Positions 25,347-35,100 of a DNA stretch of 64,000 nt are shown one piece after another (position 1 is the stretch's first letter; every line of letters begins with the position of its first letter). Source of the DNA: UBA2965 sp036526135 (lineage in GTDB: Bacteria; Pseudomonadota; Gammaproteobacteria; Pseudomonadales; Azotimanducaceae); assembly GCA_036526135.1 (NCBI GenBank), contig DATCZA010000011.1, forward strand, positions 19,405 through 83,404. The letters run 5' to 3'. The position numbers and the translations under genes are program-made. The notes below the pieces were generated by a model. It was not told the DNA's origin. It did no database searches and saw only the letters and a list, made by a program, of their open reading frames with translations.

Positions 25347-25673
25347 CCGGCGAGCGCCCGCTCAGCGCGGGCCCGCCAGCAGCGCGCGGCAATCCAGCAG
25401 TCGTATGACTTGTGACGAATGCCGCATGGCGCAGGTGGACTCTGCTCCGGCTTCGACACGCGGGCTTGGAGACACGCTCAGGGGTGTGAAGGCGATCACC
25501 ACGGGCGCAGCCCTGGTCGGCAATAGTGCGGTTTCGGGACAGCGCACCGCTAAGCGGTGCGGCAACGAACGTAAGCCAGCGTGAGGCTCGCGACGGTGAG
25601 GCTTTCAAGGTCGAAGCGCACGGCAACGTGCGGGAAAGATACCTGCAGCCAAACCAAGCGGTGTCGTGGAGAG
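25347..25673. other. Non-coding leader before the giant surface-protein gene
   Basis: No gene is supported in these 327 bases. They contain a perfect 8-bp hairpin CGCACCGC-TAA-GCGGTGCG at 25543-25561, without a following T-run, and a weaker GC hairpin near 25355-25375. The length suggests an independent promoter or a structured 5' leader for the surface-protein operon. No riboswitch class I know could be matched. Confidence 0.5.
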
Positions 25674-28600
25674 ATGTCGGCAAGTTCGAAACAAAACGTG
25701 AAGCGCAAGCTCGCTCTTGCGGTGATGAGCACCCTCGCCATGTGGGTGCTCGCCGCTGCACCGGCGTGGGCGGAGAAGTGCTCTGATTACGTCGATGGGA
25801 TAATCGACGGAAACGCCGTCCCGGCCCCCGGACAGCTCACCGTGGACCGTGACTGCTACATTTCCAACTACGACCCCCTCGACACCAACATCACCTTCAT
25901 TCACAACCTGGGCAGCTTCCTGGTCGTGTTCGACAACGTCCGCTTCCGCGGCAACATGTCGTGCGACGACGTGGGCGACATTCACAAAGTCTGGTTCTCC
26001 GACTCGTCCTCCTACCCCGGCCGGCTGCCCAAATGCTATCGCCTGTGGGAACCCGTGGACGCGGTCGTCAAAGAGAACCCGCCAGGCCAGACGTTCGTCG
26101 TCATCGGCGTTCCGTTCACCTACACCCTGACCATGCCCGTCATGCCGGACGGAGGCCCGGACGTCCAGGATCTCTACGACCTTCGGATCGTCGACGACCT
26201 CACCGCGGGCGGCGCCGACCTGCGGCTGGTCGGCTTCACGAGCTCCATACCTGGTCTGGTGAACACGGGCACGGATACGAACCTGGTTCTGGAACACCCT
26301 CGCGTGCCCGCCGGGGCGCAGCTGGTGGTCGAGCTCACCGTGGTCGCGGGGGACACGCCGCGCAACGCGCCCGGAACCACCTTCACCAACTTCGCTGACT
26401 GGACCTTCTACAAGGATCTGCGAAGCGACGGCAGCCCCGTCTTTCTGCCCGGCGACTCGAGCGAGACGCCGCCGCTGACCATCGCCGGCCCCGAGCTCAC
26501 GTTGACGAAGACGGGCCCCGCCACGCTCAACCTGGGCACGTCGGGCGAGTTCACCCTGGACATCCAGAACGTCGGCAACAGCGACGCCTGGCAGGTGAAC
26601 GTCGTTGACCTGCTGCCCGACGGCGCCAGCGGCGGCATGTGCGCATCGTCCCCCACGGTGACGAGCGCGCGGGTATTCGGCCCCAACGGCAACTCGCGGG
26701 TCCAGGGCAAAGGCTGGCTGGTGGAGGGCGTCGACTACTTCGTCTCGTTCACCGGCTCCCCGCGCTGCCAGTTCACCTTCGAGACCCTCTCGCCGGCCGG
26801 CGTCATCGCCCCGGACGAGCGCCTGATCATCACCTACGAAGCCGAGCTCGACCCGGACACTCAGGACGGCGCGGTGCTCACCAACGTGGCGGGCACCCCC
26901 TCCTGGTACGACTCCGACGGCAGCGTTTCAGACCGGCACCTCTACACCGGCTCCCTGACCAACGGGACCGTCGGCGTGCTTGACAGCGAGGACGCCCACA
27001 CGCTGACGGCCGAGCTTTCCGGCATCTTCTTCGAGAAGACGGTAGCCAACCTCAGCACCGGCGCGAACCCTACGGCCACGGCGGCCCCTGGCGATCGGCT
27101 GCGCTACACCCTGCGCGTGCAGACGACGGACAGCGCCCTCAACGCGTTCTCCATCGGAGACGACCTGGGCGCGCTGAACGCCAACGCCGTCTTCGAGCCC
27201 GGCTCGCTGGCTCTGGTGGCCAGCTCGATTCCTGCCGGGGCAAGCACCACGAACACCAATCCCAACGGCGGGACCAACGGCACCGGGCTGGTCGACGTCA
27301 GAAGCCTGAGCCTCGCCGCCGGCAGCGAGCTGACCATTCAGTACGACGTCACCCTGGCGGACGCGCTGCTCGACGGCTCCGTGGTGTCCAACCAGGCCAT
27401 ACTTTCCGGCGGGTCACTTCAGGTCGACAGCGACGATCCCAACGTGAACGGCCAGTCGGACCCCGACGTCTCCGGCGACGAGGATCCCACCCGCGTGCTC
27501 ATCGAGGTCGCGCCGCCCGCCGCCCTGGTGAAATCGACGACCCAGCCCACCGTGAGCATCGGCGAGACGTTCACGTACCGGATCACCGTTCCGTCCGCAC
27601 CCCATGGCACGCCGCTCTTCGACGTCCGGATCACCGACAACCTGGCAGCCGTTGCTGCCGACGTGGACTACGTGGACGTTTCCCGCGTCTCCGGCCCCGG
27701 ATCCTGGACCCCGGTAAACACCGGTTCCGGAAACACCCTGGTGATCGAGGATACCGGCGCCGGCATCGACATCCCGGCCGGTGAGCAGGTGGTGATCGAC
27801 ATTACCCTCAGATTGACGGACAGCGCTACCAACGTCGCCGGCCTGACGTTCGGCAACACGGCGGCCTACACGTACAACCAGCTCAACGGCGATGCGAGCA
27901 GCGAGCTCGACGGGCTTTCAGGCACCAGCGCGGACATGACCATCGTCGAGCCGCAGCTGACGGTGACCAAGACCGGACCGGGGCTGATGCGCGTCGGGCC
28001 GCCCGCAACCTTCACCCTGGACGTTCAGAACACCGGCGGAGGCCGTGCGCATTCCGTCGAGCTCACCGACGCCCTGCCGAACACCGCCGAGGGCGGCATG
28101 TGCGACGCAGCACCCGCAGCCTTCACCGCCCAGATATTTCAGGCAGACGGCGCCACCCCGGTGGGCCCGGCTCTCGCCCAGGGCGCGGATTTCAGCGTGA
28201 GCTTCTCCGGCGCGCCAGCGTGCACGTTCAACGTGGACCTGCTCAGCGCCGCAGCCACCATCGGTCCCGGTGAGCGGCTGATCATGACCTACCAGGCGCT
28301 CCTGGACGCTGACAGCCTGGACGACATCACCCTGACCAACGTGGCGGGCGCCACGGCCTGGTTCAGCGCGGCCACCAGCCAGGCCCGCGGCTACGCGCCC
28401 GAGCTGACCGACGGCTCGGCGGGGATCCTCGACCACGAGGACGAGCACACGATTCTTACCTTCTCTCCCCTGCTCTCCTTCGAGAAGACGGTCATCAACG
28501 TCACCACGGGGGAAAGCCCGGCGATGACGGCCAGCCCCGGAGATCGGCTGAGCTACAGCCTGCGCGTGATCAATCTGGGTCCGGAACCGCTGGACGATTT

Positions 28601-31600
28601 CAGCGTCGTCGACGAGCTGGACCGGCTGAACCGGAACCCGGCGTTTCAGCCGGGCACCCTGCAGCTCACGGTCGTGCCTGACGGGGCAACGACCGGGGGC
28701 ACCAGCGCCAGCGGGGGCGCTGCGGGAACGGGATACCTGGAGGTGTCCGGACTGAGCCTTGCCGGGTCCGGGGGCACCATCGACATCGGCTTCGAGGTCG
28801 AGCTCGCGCCCGTGCTCGCCAATGCCAGCCTGGTGAGGAACCAGTCGCAGATCATCGCTCAGGGATTCGTCGTCCAGGACAGCGACGACCCGAACAAGAA
28901 CGACGTGGCAGACCCGGTGATCGTCGGGGACGAGGATCCCACCGAGGTGCAGGTGGAGTCCGCACCCGCCTTCGACGTCGACAAGACCTCGACCTACCTG
29001 GACGGCGACCCCAACGTGCTGATGGCCGGCGAAACGCTGCGCTACACCATCACCGTGCAGAACGTCGGTGACGACAACGCGACCAACGCGGTGCTGCGCG
29101 ATCAGATTCCTGCAAACACCGCCTACGTGGCGGGCAGCACCACGCTGAACGGCGCGTCCGTGGCGGACGTGGGCGGAACGACGCCCCTGGCCGCCGGCAT
29201 GACCATCAGCTCGCCTGCCGACAGCGCAGCGGGCGCCATGACGGCGATCGCATCCGGCAGCCGGAGCAACGTAGCCGTCATCGAGTTCGACGTGGTGGTG
29301 GACGCGTCCGCCGTCGACGGCACCGTGCTCACCAACCAGGCCTTCCTTACCGCCACCGCCGGGATCATCGACCAGCCCTCCGACGATCCGGACACACCGG
29401 TCGCGGACGACCCCACCCGGGACGTGGTCGGCAACCTGCCGCTCATCTACGCGGAGAAATCGGCGACGCTGCAAACCGACGGCGGATCTCGCGGCGTCAT
29501 CGATCCCGGTGACGTGCTCCGCTACACCATCAGCATCTACAACAACGGCTCGGCGGACGCGACGGATGCAACGCTCACCGACGCGGTGCCGGTCAACACA
29601 ACCTACGTGGCCAACACCGTCACGCTGAACGGCCAGCCCGTCGGTCGACCCGATGGGGGCTCGTTCCCGCTGGCCGGCGGCCTGCCCGTCAGCTCAGCCG
29701 ACGTGAACCCACCGGTGCCAGGCCCCGGCGCCGGAACGATTACCGCCGGCGAGGTCGCCGTGGTGCAGTTCGACCTTCGCGTGGACGACGACCTCCCCAC
29801 GGGGACGCTCATCTCCAACCAGGCCGTCGTGTCTACCGCGGAGGTCGTCGATCAGCTCACGGACGGCGACGGTGATCCCGCTACGGGGCCCGAGCCCACC
29901 GTGGTCGTCGTCGGTCCCGCGCAGCAGCTCAGCATCACCAAGCAGGCGGCCGTGGTGGGAGGCGGCGCGGCGCTGGCGGGTTCCACGCTCGAATATCTGG
30001 TCCGCGTTCGCAACGTGGGCCCGGTGCCCGCGATCGGCGTCAGCCTCGTCGACGACCTGGACTACCCCACGGCGAACCAGCTCCAGATGGTGCCCGGCTC
30101 GGCAACCGTCAACGGGCAGTCCGTGGCCGCGACCGGCTCGGTGCTGGACATCGCCTTCGGCGACCTGGACGTGGACGGGACCATCACCCTGCGATTCCAG
30201 GCGACGCTCAGCGCAGGGCTAGACGCCGGCACCCGGGTGACCAACCGCGCCGTGGCAACCTGGAACGTGAATCAGCAGGTCGAGGCCAGCGTGGCCGTGG
30301 ACGTCGGCGGCATCGTCGGCGTCGGGGTCCTCAACGGTAGCGTCTGGCACGATGCGAGCTACGACGATCAGCTCGACAGCAACGAGCGCGTGCTGGCCGG
30401 ATGGACCGTGGAGCTGATGCGCAACGGTCAGGTCGTGCACACTACCCAGACCGGCACCGACGGCACGTACCGGATCACGGGCCTCGGGCCCAACGCCGCA
30501 TCCGGCGACAGCCTGTCCCTGACGTTCACCGCGCCCGGCGCGGGGCCCGGCACGGCCCTGCTGGGTCAGGCCAGCTCGGCAAGCTTCACCAACGGCCTGC
30601 AGCGCATCGACGACATCGTCGTGCAGTCCGGCAACAACCTGATGAACCTGGACCTCCCCATCGATCCCAACGGGGTGGTTTACGACTCCGTGTCGCGCAC
30701 CCCCGTTTCCGGCGCGACCCTGACACTGGTGGACGACGTCACCCGCGCGCCGCTGCCGGCCACCTGCTTCGACGACACGGCCCAGCAGAACCAGGTTACC
30801 CGTGCGGACGGCTACTACAAATTCGATCTGAATTTCTCGGACGGCGCCTGCGGCAGCGGCGCGAGCTACACCATCGAAGTGGCCGCACCCGGCAGCGCGT
30901 ACACCACGGGCTACTCGGTGCTCATCCCGCCAACGGACCTGAACGCGCCGACGCCGTTCAGCGTGCCCGGTTGCCCGGGCTCCCTCGACGACGCGGTCCC
31001 CGCCACGGGCGAGCACTGCGAGGCTGGACCATCCGAATTCGCACCGCCCACCTCGGTGCAGGCCCAGAGCTCGGGCACCGCGTACCGGGTGACCGGGCTT
31101 GTGTTCGACACCAGGCGCCTACCCGGCTCGGCGCAGATCTTCAACAACCACATACCGCTCGATCCGATACTCGACGGCGCCGTGGCGATCAGCAAGACCA
31201 CGCCCATGGTGAACGTCAACCGGGGCCAGCTCGTGCCCTACACCATCACGGTGACCAACACCTTCGGCGTTTCTCTGCAGGACGTGGCGGTGATCGACCG
31301 CTTCCCTCCCGGCTTCCGCTACGTGGAGGGCTCGGCGCGCCTGGACGGGGTGCCGGTGGAGCCGGCGATGGGCGAGCGCGATCTCGCCTGGGGCGGCCTC
31401 ACCCTCGCTCCGGACAGCCAGCGCAGCATCAAGATGCTGCTCGGAGTCAGCGCGGGTGTCAGCGAAGGCGAGTTCGTCAACCGCGCCCAGGCCATCAATA
31501 CGGTGGGCCAGATCAATCTTTCCGGCGAAGCCACCGCTACCGTGCGGGTGGTGCCCGATCCCACCTTCGACTGCACGGACGTCACCGGCAAGGTTTACGA

Positions 31601-32198
31601 CGACGGGAACCGCAACGGCCGTCAGGACCTTGACGAGTTCGGCCTGCAGGGCGTTCGCCTGCTCACCCCCCAGGGCCTGGTCGCCACGACGGACGAGCAC
31701 GGTCGGTTCCACATCACGTGCGCCACCGTGCCGCGCGACGACCGCGGCAGCAACTTCGCGCTGAAGCTGGACGACCGGACCCTGCCAAGCGGTTTCCGCG
31801 CCTCCACCGACCGGGTGCAGATCAAGCGCGCCACCCGGGGTAAGGCCCTTCACTTCGAGTTCGGCGCTTCGATTCACCGTGTGGTGGGTCTGGAGATCGC
31901 CGACGGCGTGTTCTTCCCGGAAAGCAGCGAGATCCGTCCTCAGTGGAAGCACCGCTTCGAGCTCCTGCTCGAGGAGCTCACCAAGTCGCCCTCGGTGCTG
32001 CGGCTGACCTACCTGGCCGACGTCGAGGATCCGAAGCTGGTCAAGCAGCGCCTGCGCGTGGTGAAGAAGCAGATCGTGCGCAGCTGGCGGGAGCTCGACT
32101 GCTGCTACCGGCTCGAGCTCGAGGACGACGTGTTCTGGCGGCTGGGCGCGCCCGCGGGCAAGGCCGTGAATCGACGGGTGGATGGCGGCGATGAGTAA
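25674..32198 (+). CDS. Giant DUF11/isopeptide-repeat surface protein
   Basis: A protein of about 2174 residues. The signal peptide (LALAVMSTLAMWVLAAAPAWA) is followed by a unique N-terminal region, then about eight DUF11-type beta-sandwich repeats, recognisable by recurrent LTKTGP, GDRLRYTLRV, DDPT and LTNVAG-like segments. Two SdrD-B-like domains follow (GSVWHDASYDDQLDSNE; GKVYDDGNRNGRQDLDE with Ca-binding Asp/Asn pattern). The C-terminal part of about 130 residues looks OmpA-like (VFFPESSEIRPQWKHRFELL). Such repeats form long stalks on cell surfaces. ATG 25674 is chosen because it begins the signal peptide; an in-frame start at 25581 is less likely. It overlaps the next gene by 8 bp, so the two products probably work together. 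Confidence 0.88.
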   Translation: MSASSKQNVKRKLALAVMSTLAMWVLAAAPAWAEKCSDYVDGIIDGNAVPAPGQLTVDRDCYISNYDPLDTNITFIHNLGSFLVVFDNVRFRGNMSCDDVGDIHKVWFSDSSSYPGRLPKCYRLWEPVDAVVKENPPGQTFVVIGVPFTYTLTMPVMPDGGPDVQDLYDLRIVDDLTAGGADLRLVGFTSSIPGLVNTGTDTNLVLEHPRVPAGAQLVVELTVVAGDTPRNAPGTTFTNFADWTFYKDLRSDGSPVFLPGDSSETPPLTIAGPELTLTKTGPATLNLGTSGEFTLDIQNVGNSDAWQVNVVDLLPDGASGGMCASSPTVTSARVFGPNGNSRVQGKGWLVEGVDYFVSFTGSPRCQFTFETLSPAGVIAPDERLIITYEAELDPDTQDGAVLTNVAGTPSWYDSDGSVSDRHLYTGSLTNGTVGVLDSEDAHTLTAELSGIFFEKTVANLSTGANPTATAAPGDRLRYTLRVQTTDSALNAFSIGDDLGALNANAVFEPGSLALVASSIPAGASTTNTNPNGGTNGTGLVDVRSLSLAAGSELTIQYDVTLADALLDGSVVSNQAILSGGSLQVDSDDPNVNGQSDPDVSGDEDPTRVLIEVAPPAALVKSTTQPTVSIGETFTYRITVPSAPHGTPLFDVRITDNLAAVAADVDYVDVSRVSGPGSWTPVNTGSGNTLVIEDTGAGIDIPAGEQVVIDITLRLTDSATNVAGLTFGNTAAYTYNQLNGDASSELDGLSGTSADMTIVEPQLTVTKTGPGLMRVGPPATFTLDVQNTGGGRAHSVELTDALPNTAEGGMCDAAPAAFTAQIFQADGATPVGPALAQGADFSVSFSGAPACTFNVDLLSAAATIGPGERLIMTYQALLDADSLDDITLTNVAGATAWFSAATSQARGYAPELTDGSAGILDHEDEHTILTFSPLLSFEKTVINVTTGESPAMTASPGDRLSYSLRVINLGPEPLDDFSVVDELDRLNRNPAFQPGTLQLTVVPDGATTGGTSASGGAAGTGYLEVSGLSLAGSGGTIDIGFEVELAPVLANASLVRNQSQIIAQGFVVQDSDDPNKNDVADPVIVGDEDPTEVQVESAPAFDVDKTSTYLDGDPNVLMAGETLRYTITVQNVGDDNATNAVLRDQIPANTAYVAGSTTLNGASVADVGGTTPLAAGMTISSPADSAAGAMTAIASGSRSNVAVIEFDVVVDASAVDGTVLTNQAFLTATAGIIDQPSDDPDTPVADDPTRDVVGNLPLIYAEKSATLQTDGGSRGVIDPGDVLRYTISIYNNGSADATDATLTDAVPVNTTYVANTVTLNGQPVGRPDGGSFPLAGGLPVSSADVNPPVPGPGAGTITAGEVAVVQFDLRVDDDLPTGTLISNQAVVSTAEVVDQLTDGDGDPATGPEPTVVVVGPAQQLSITKQAAVVGGGAALAGSTLEYLVRVRNVGPVPAIGVSLVDDLDYPTANQLQMVPGSATVNGQSVAATGSVLDIAFGDLDVDGTITLRFQATLSAGLDAGTRVTNRAVATWNVNQQVEASVAVDVGGIVGVGVLNGSVWHDASYDDQLDSNERVLAGWTVELMRNGQVVHTTQTGTDGTYRITGLGPNAASGDSLSLTFTAPGAGPGTALLGQASSASFTNGLQRIDDIVVQSGNNLMNLDLPIDPNGVVYDSVSRTPVSGATLTLVDDVTRAPLPATCFDDTAQQNQVTRADGYYKFDLNFSDGACGSGASYTIEVAAPGSAYTTGYSVLIPPTDLNAPTPFSVPGCPGSLDDAVPATGEHCEAGPSEFAPPTSVQAQSSGTAYRVTGLVFDTRRLPGSAQIFNNHIPLDPILDGAVAISKTTPMVNVNRGQLVPYTITVTNTFGVSLQDVAVIDRFPPGFRYVEGSARLDGVPVEPAMGERDLAWGGLTLAPDSQRSIKMLLGVSAGVSEGEFVNRAQAINTVGQINLSGEATATVRVVPDPTFDCTDVTGKVYDDGNRNGRQDLDEFGLQGVRLLTPQGLVATTDEHGRFHITCATVPRDDRGSNFALKLDDRTLPSGFRASTDRVQIKRATRGKALHFEFGASIHRVVGLEIADGVFFPESSEIRPQWKHRFELLLEELTKSPSVLRLTYLADVEDPKLVKQRLRVVKKQIVRSWRELDCCYRLELEDDVFWRLGAPAGKAVNRRVDGGDE

Positions 32199-35100
32199 GC
32201 AGTACCCAATCATCCCGATGTGGCTCGCCCGTTGGCTGGCGTGCGCCGTGGCCATCCTCTGCGCGCCCGCGGCGGCCGAGAAGGTGCAGGAAACCACCGC
32301 GACCCACGCAGCCGAGCGGCATCTCTCCAGCGACCAGACGTTCACCCAGTGGGCTTTCGATCCGGACCGACTGGCCCAGGCCGACGGGGACCGGGTCGAG
32401 AAGATCGCGGTTGCAACCGTCGAGCCGCGCACCGTCAAGCTCAAAGACGTCGTCCGCCCGATTTATTTCGACTCCGGCGTCGCGGAGATTCCGGCCAGCA
32501 CCGTCGCCGAGCTGCGCCATGTGCTGGAAAGCATGCGCGAGCGGCGCAACGTACGGCTGAATCTGGTGGGCCACGCGGACAGCGAGTCGCTTTCCCCGGA
32601 GCTCGAGGACGTCTACGGCGACAACTTCGGGCTGTCCCGGGAGCGAGCGGGCCAGGTTGCCGACTATCTGCAGGCGGTGCTCGCGCTGCCCGCCGAGGCG
32701 CTGTCCATCGAGTGGGCCGGCGACACCCGGCCCGTGGCCTCCAACGACACCGAAGCAGGCCGCGCGCTCAACCGCCGCGTGGAGGTCGAGGTGTGGTACG
32801 ACGAGCTCGACGACGGCACTGCCATCGAAGAGAGAGTGGTCATCGACGAGATCGAGCGCGTGAAGGTGTGTCGCGTCGAAACGGTGTGCAAGCTCCGCTA
32901 TCTCGATGGACACGACCGACGCGCCCGGGTGCTGAACCTGATCACGCCGCTGCACTACGGCGAGGAAGGCGTGGAGGTCACCGACGAGTTCACAGCCCAG
33001 GTGCAACGCACCATGGCGAGCCTGGGCGACCGCCAGAACGTCACGGTGAAGTTCATCGGCTACACGGACAACCAGACGCTGGCAGGCCGCACGGCGAGAA
33101 TCTACGGGACCCACGAAGTGCTCTCCAAAGCGCGCGCACGACGGGTGGCGCTGGCCATCCAGGATCGCCTGGGCCTGGAGACGGCGGCCGTGGCGAGCAA
33201 CGGGCTCGGCGCATCCAGGCCGCTGGCGTCCAACGAGACCACAGACGGGCGCGCCCTGAACCGGCGGGTGGAGGTCGAGTTCTGGTACGACGATCCGCTG
33301 CAGGATCTGCCAGACGAGCCCCAGCTGTGTCCGGGCGAGCCGGGCGCAGAGACGGTGACGCGGGTATACGATCCGCCCTGGGGCGGCATCGGCAATCTCG
33401 AGCTCGAAGGCGGCCGTCCCGTCGTGCCCGCCGGCTACACCCAGGCCCTGGCCCGCGCCCTCGGCGACGTGGCCGACAAGCGCAACCCCCGCCTGCGCAT
33501 CCTCGGCTACACGCGCAACGAGCGCCTGGACCGCCGCACCGCCTCGGTGTACGGCGACGACATCGGCCTGTCCGCTGCCAGAGCGCGACGGGCCATGGAA
33601 ACGCTTTCAGCGGAGATGGGCCTGGCTCCAGAGCAGGCCGAGTTCGAAGGCCGCGGCTACGTGCACTCGGCAGACGTGGTCAACGCCGGGTTCGTCCAGG
33701 ACGAACGCTCCTACGTTGCCGTCCAGGTCGTCTACGACGATCTCGCCGTGGTCGACGACACCGAGGGAGTGGAGGTCACGCCGCTCACCCGGGAGCTGGA
33801 AACGAAGAACCCCTATGCGCTCAATCTCATGCGTATCACCGTGGACGGCGAGCCCATCGACGACCCGAACCGAAGCTCCGCCGACGTCCAGCGCTGCACG
33901 GACGTTGCCATGAAAGGCGCCGACATCCGCTTCGGCTTCGACAACTTAAGCTCGAAGCCGCGGCTGAGCGTGTCCGCCAGCACCGCGATCCTGGGGGTCA
34001 CGGAAGCTGCCGAAGATTCCCTCTCCGCCAGCGGGCTGCAGTTCAGCATGTACGCGAACTACTCCCACTTCATCGACCGCTCGGAGATCCGCATCTTCGA
34101 CCGGGACGCCTCCACCCAGACCGAGCCCATGGCCGTGATCGCCGTGGGTCCGGACGGCCAGGCGACCTGGGAGCCCGTGTTGGATTCGTTTGCCGGCCCG
34201 GTGCGGGAGCTGAAGTACCTGCTGCGCGCCTACGATGCGCAGGACCGCTTCGACGAGACCACCACGCAGCCCTTGTGGCTGGTGCGTGAGACCGGCAGCG
34301 CGGCGGCTGCCGAAGGCCCGGTCGCAGAGGCAGAGGAAGGCGAGCCCACCGACCCGCTCCAGCCGGAGTTGCTCTCCGGCTACGGCGAGAACGCTCTCGC
34401 CATGCACAACATCCGTCTTTCGAGCGGCACGGTTCGGGTCAGCGGCAGCGAGGTTCCCGAAGGCCACCGCGTTTACGTCGCGGGTCGGGAAGTGCCCGTG
34501 GACGCCAAAGGCAACTTCGTCAGCGAGGAAATCCTGCCGGAGGGCGCCCACACCGTGGAGGTGGCCGTTCTCGACGATCAGGGCAGCGGGGAGTCCTATC
34601 TGCGGGATCTGGCGTTCGAGCCCAGCGACTGGTTCTACGTGGGCATGGCGGATCTGACGTTCTCCCACAACGAGACCAACGGCCCCATGGAACTGCTCAT
34701 GGGGGACGATGCACCGTACGACTACGACTCGTCCGCCGACGGCCGGCTGGCCTTCTTCGTCAGCGGGAAGTTCGGCAACAAGTGGCGCCTCACGGCCAGC
34801 GCCGACACCCGTGAGGATTCCCTGGACAAGCTCTTCACGAACTTCCTGAGCAAGACGCCCGACTCCCTCTTCCGCCGCATGGAGCCGGACGATCACTATC
34901 CCACCTTCGGGGACGACGGCACGGTAGAGGAGCTCGCCCCGACCCTCGGCAAGTTCTACGTGAAGCTCAGCCAGCGCGAGAACCACGTCATGTGGGGCAA
35001 TTTCAAGGTCGGCTACATGGACAACGAGCTCGCGCAGATCGACCGGGGGCTGTACGGCGCGAACTTCCACTACCAGGCCGCCGACACCACCAGCTTCGGC

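Noticed and set aside
25347..25673. Possible c-di-GMP (GEMM) riboswitch before the surface-protein gene
   Set aside because: The conserved GEMM core sequences and tetraloop-receptor pattern were not found; only simple hairpins are present.
27918..29474. A 518-codon minus-strand frame inside the DUF11 gene
   Set aside because: Repetitive shadow of the repeat-coding strand; no start signals or motifs.
26470..30300. DUF11 repeats considered as DNA-level tandem repeats or a CRISPR-like array
   Set aside because: The repeats are protein-domain repeats of about 100-250 residues with strongly diverged DNA; there are no short identical direct repeats with spacers.
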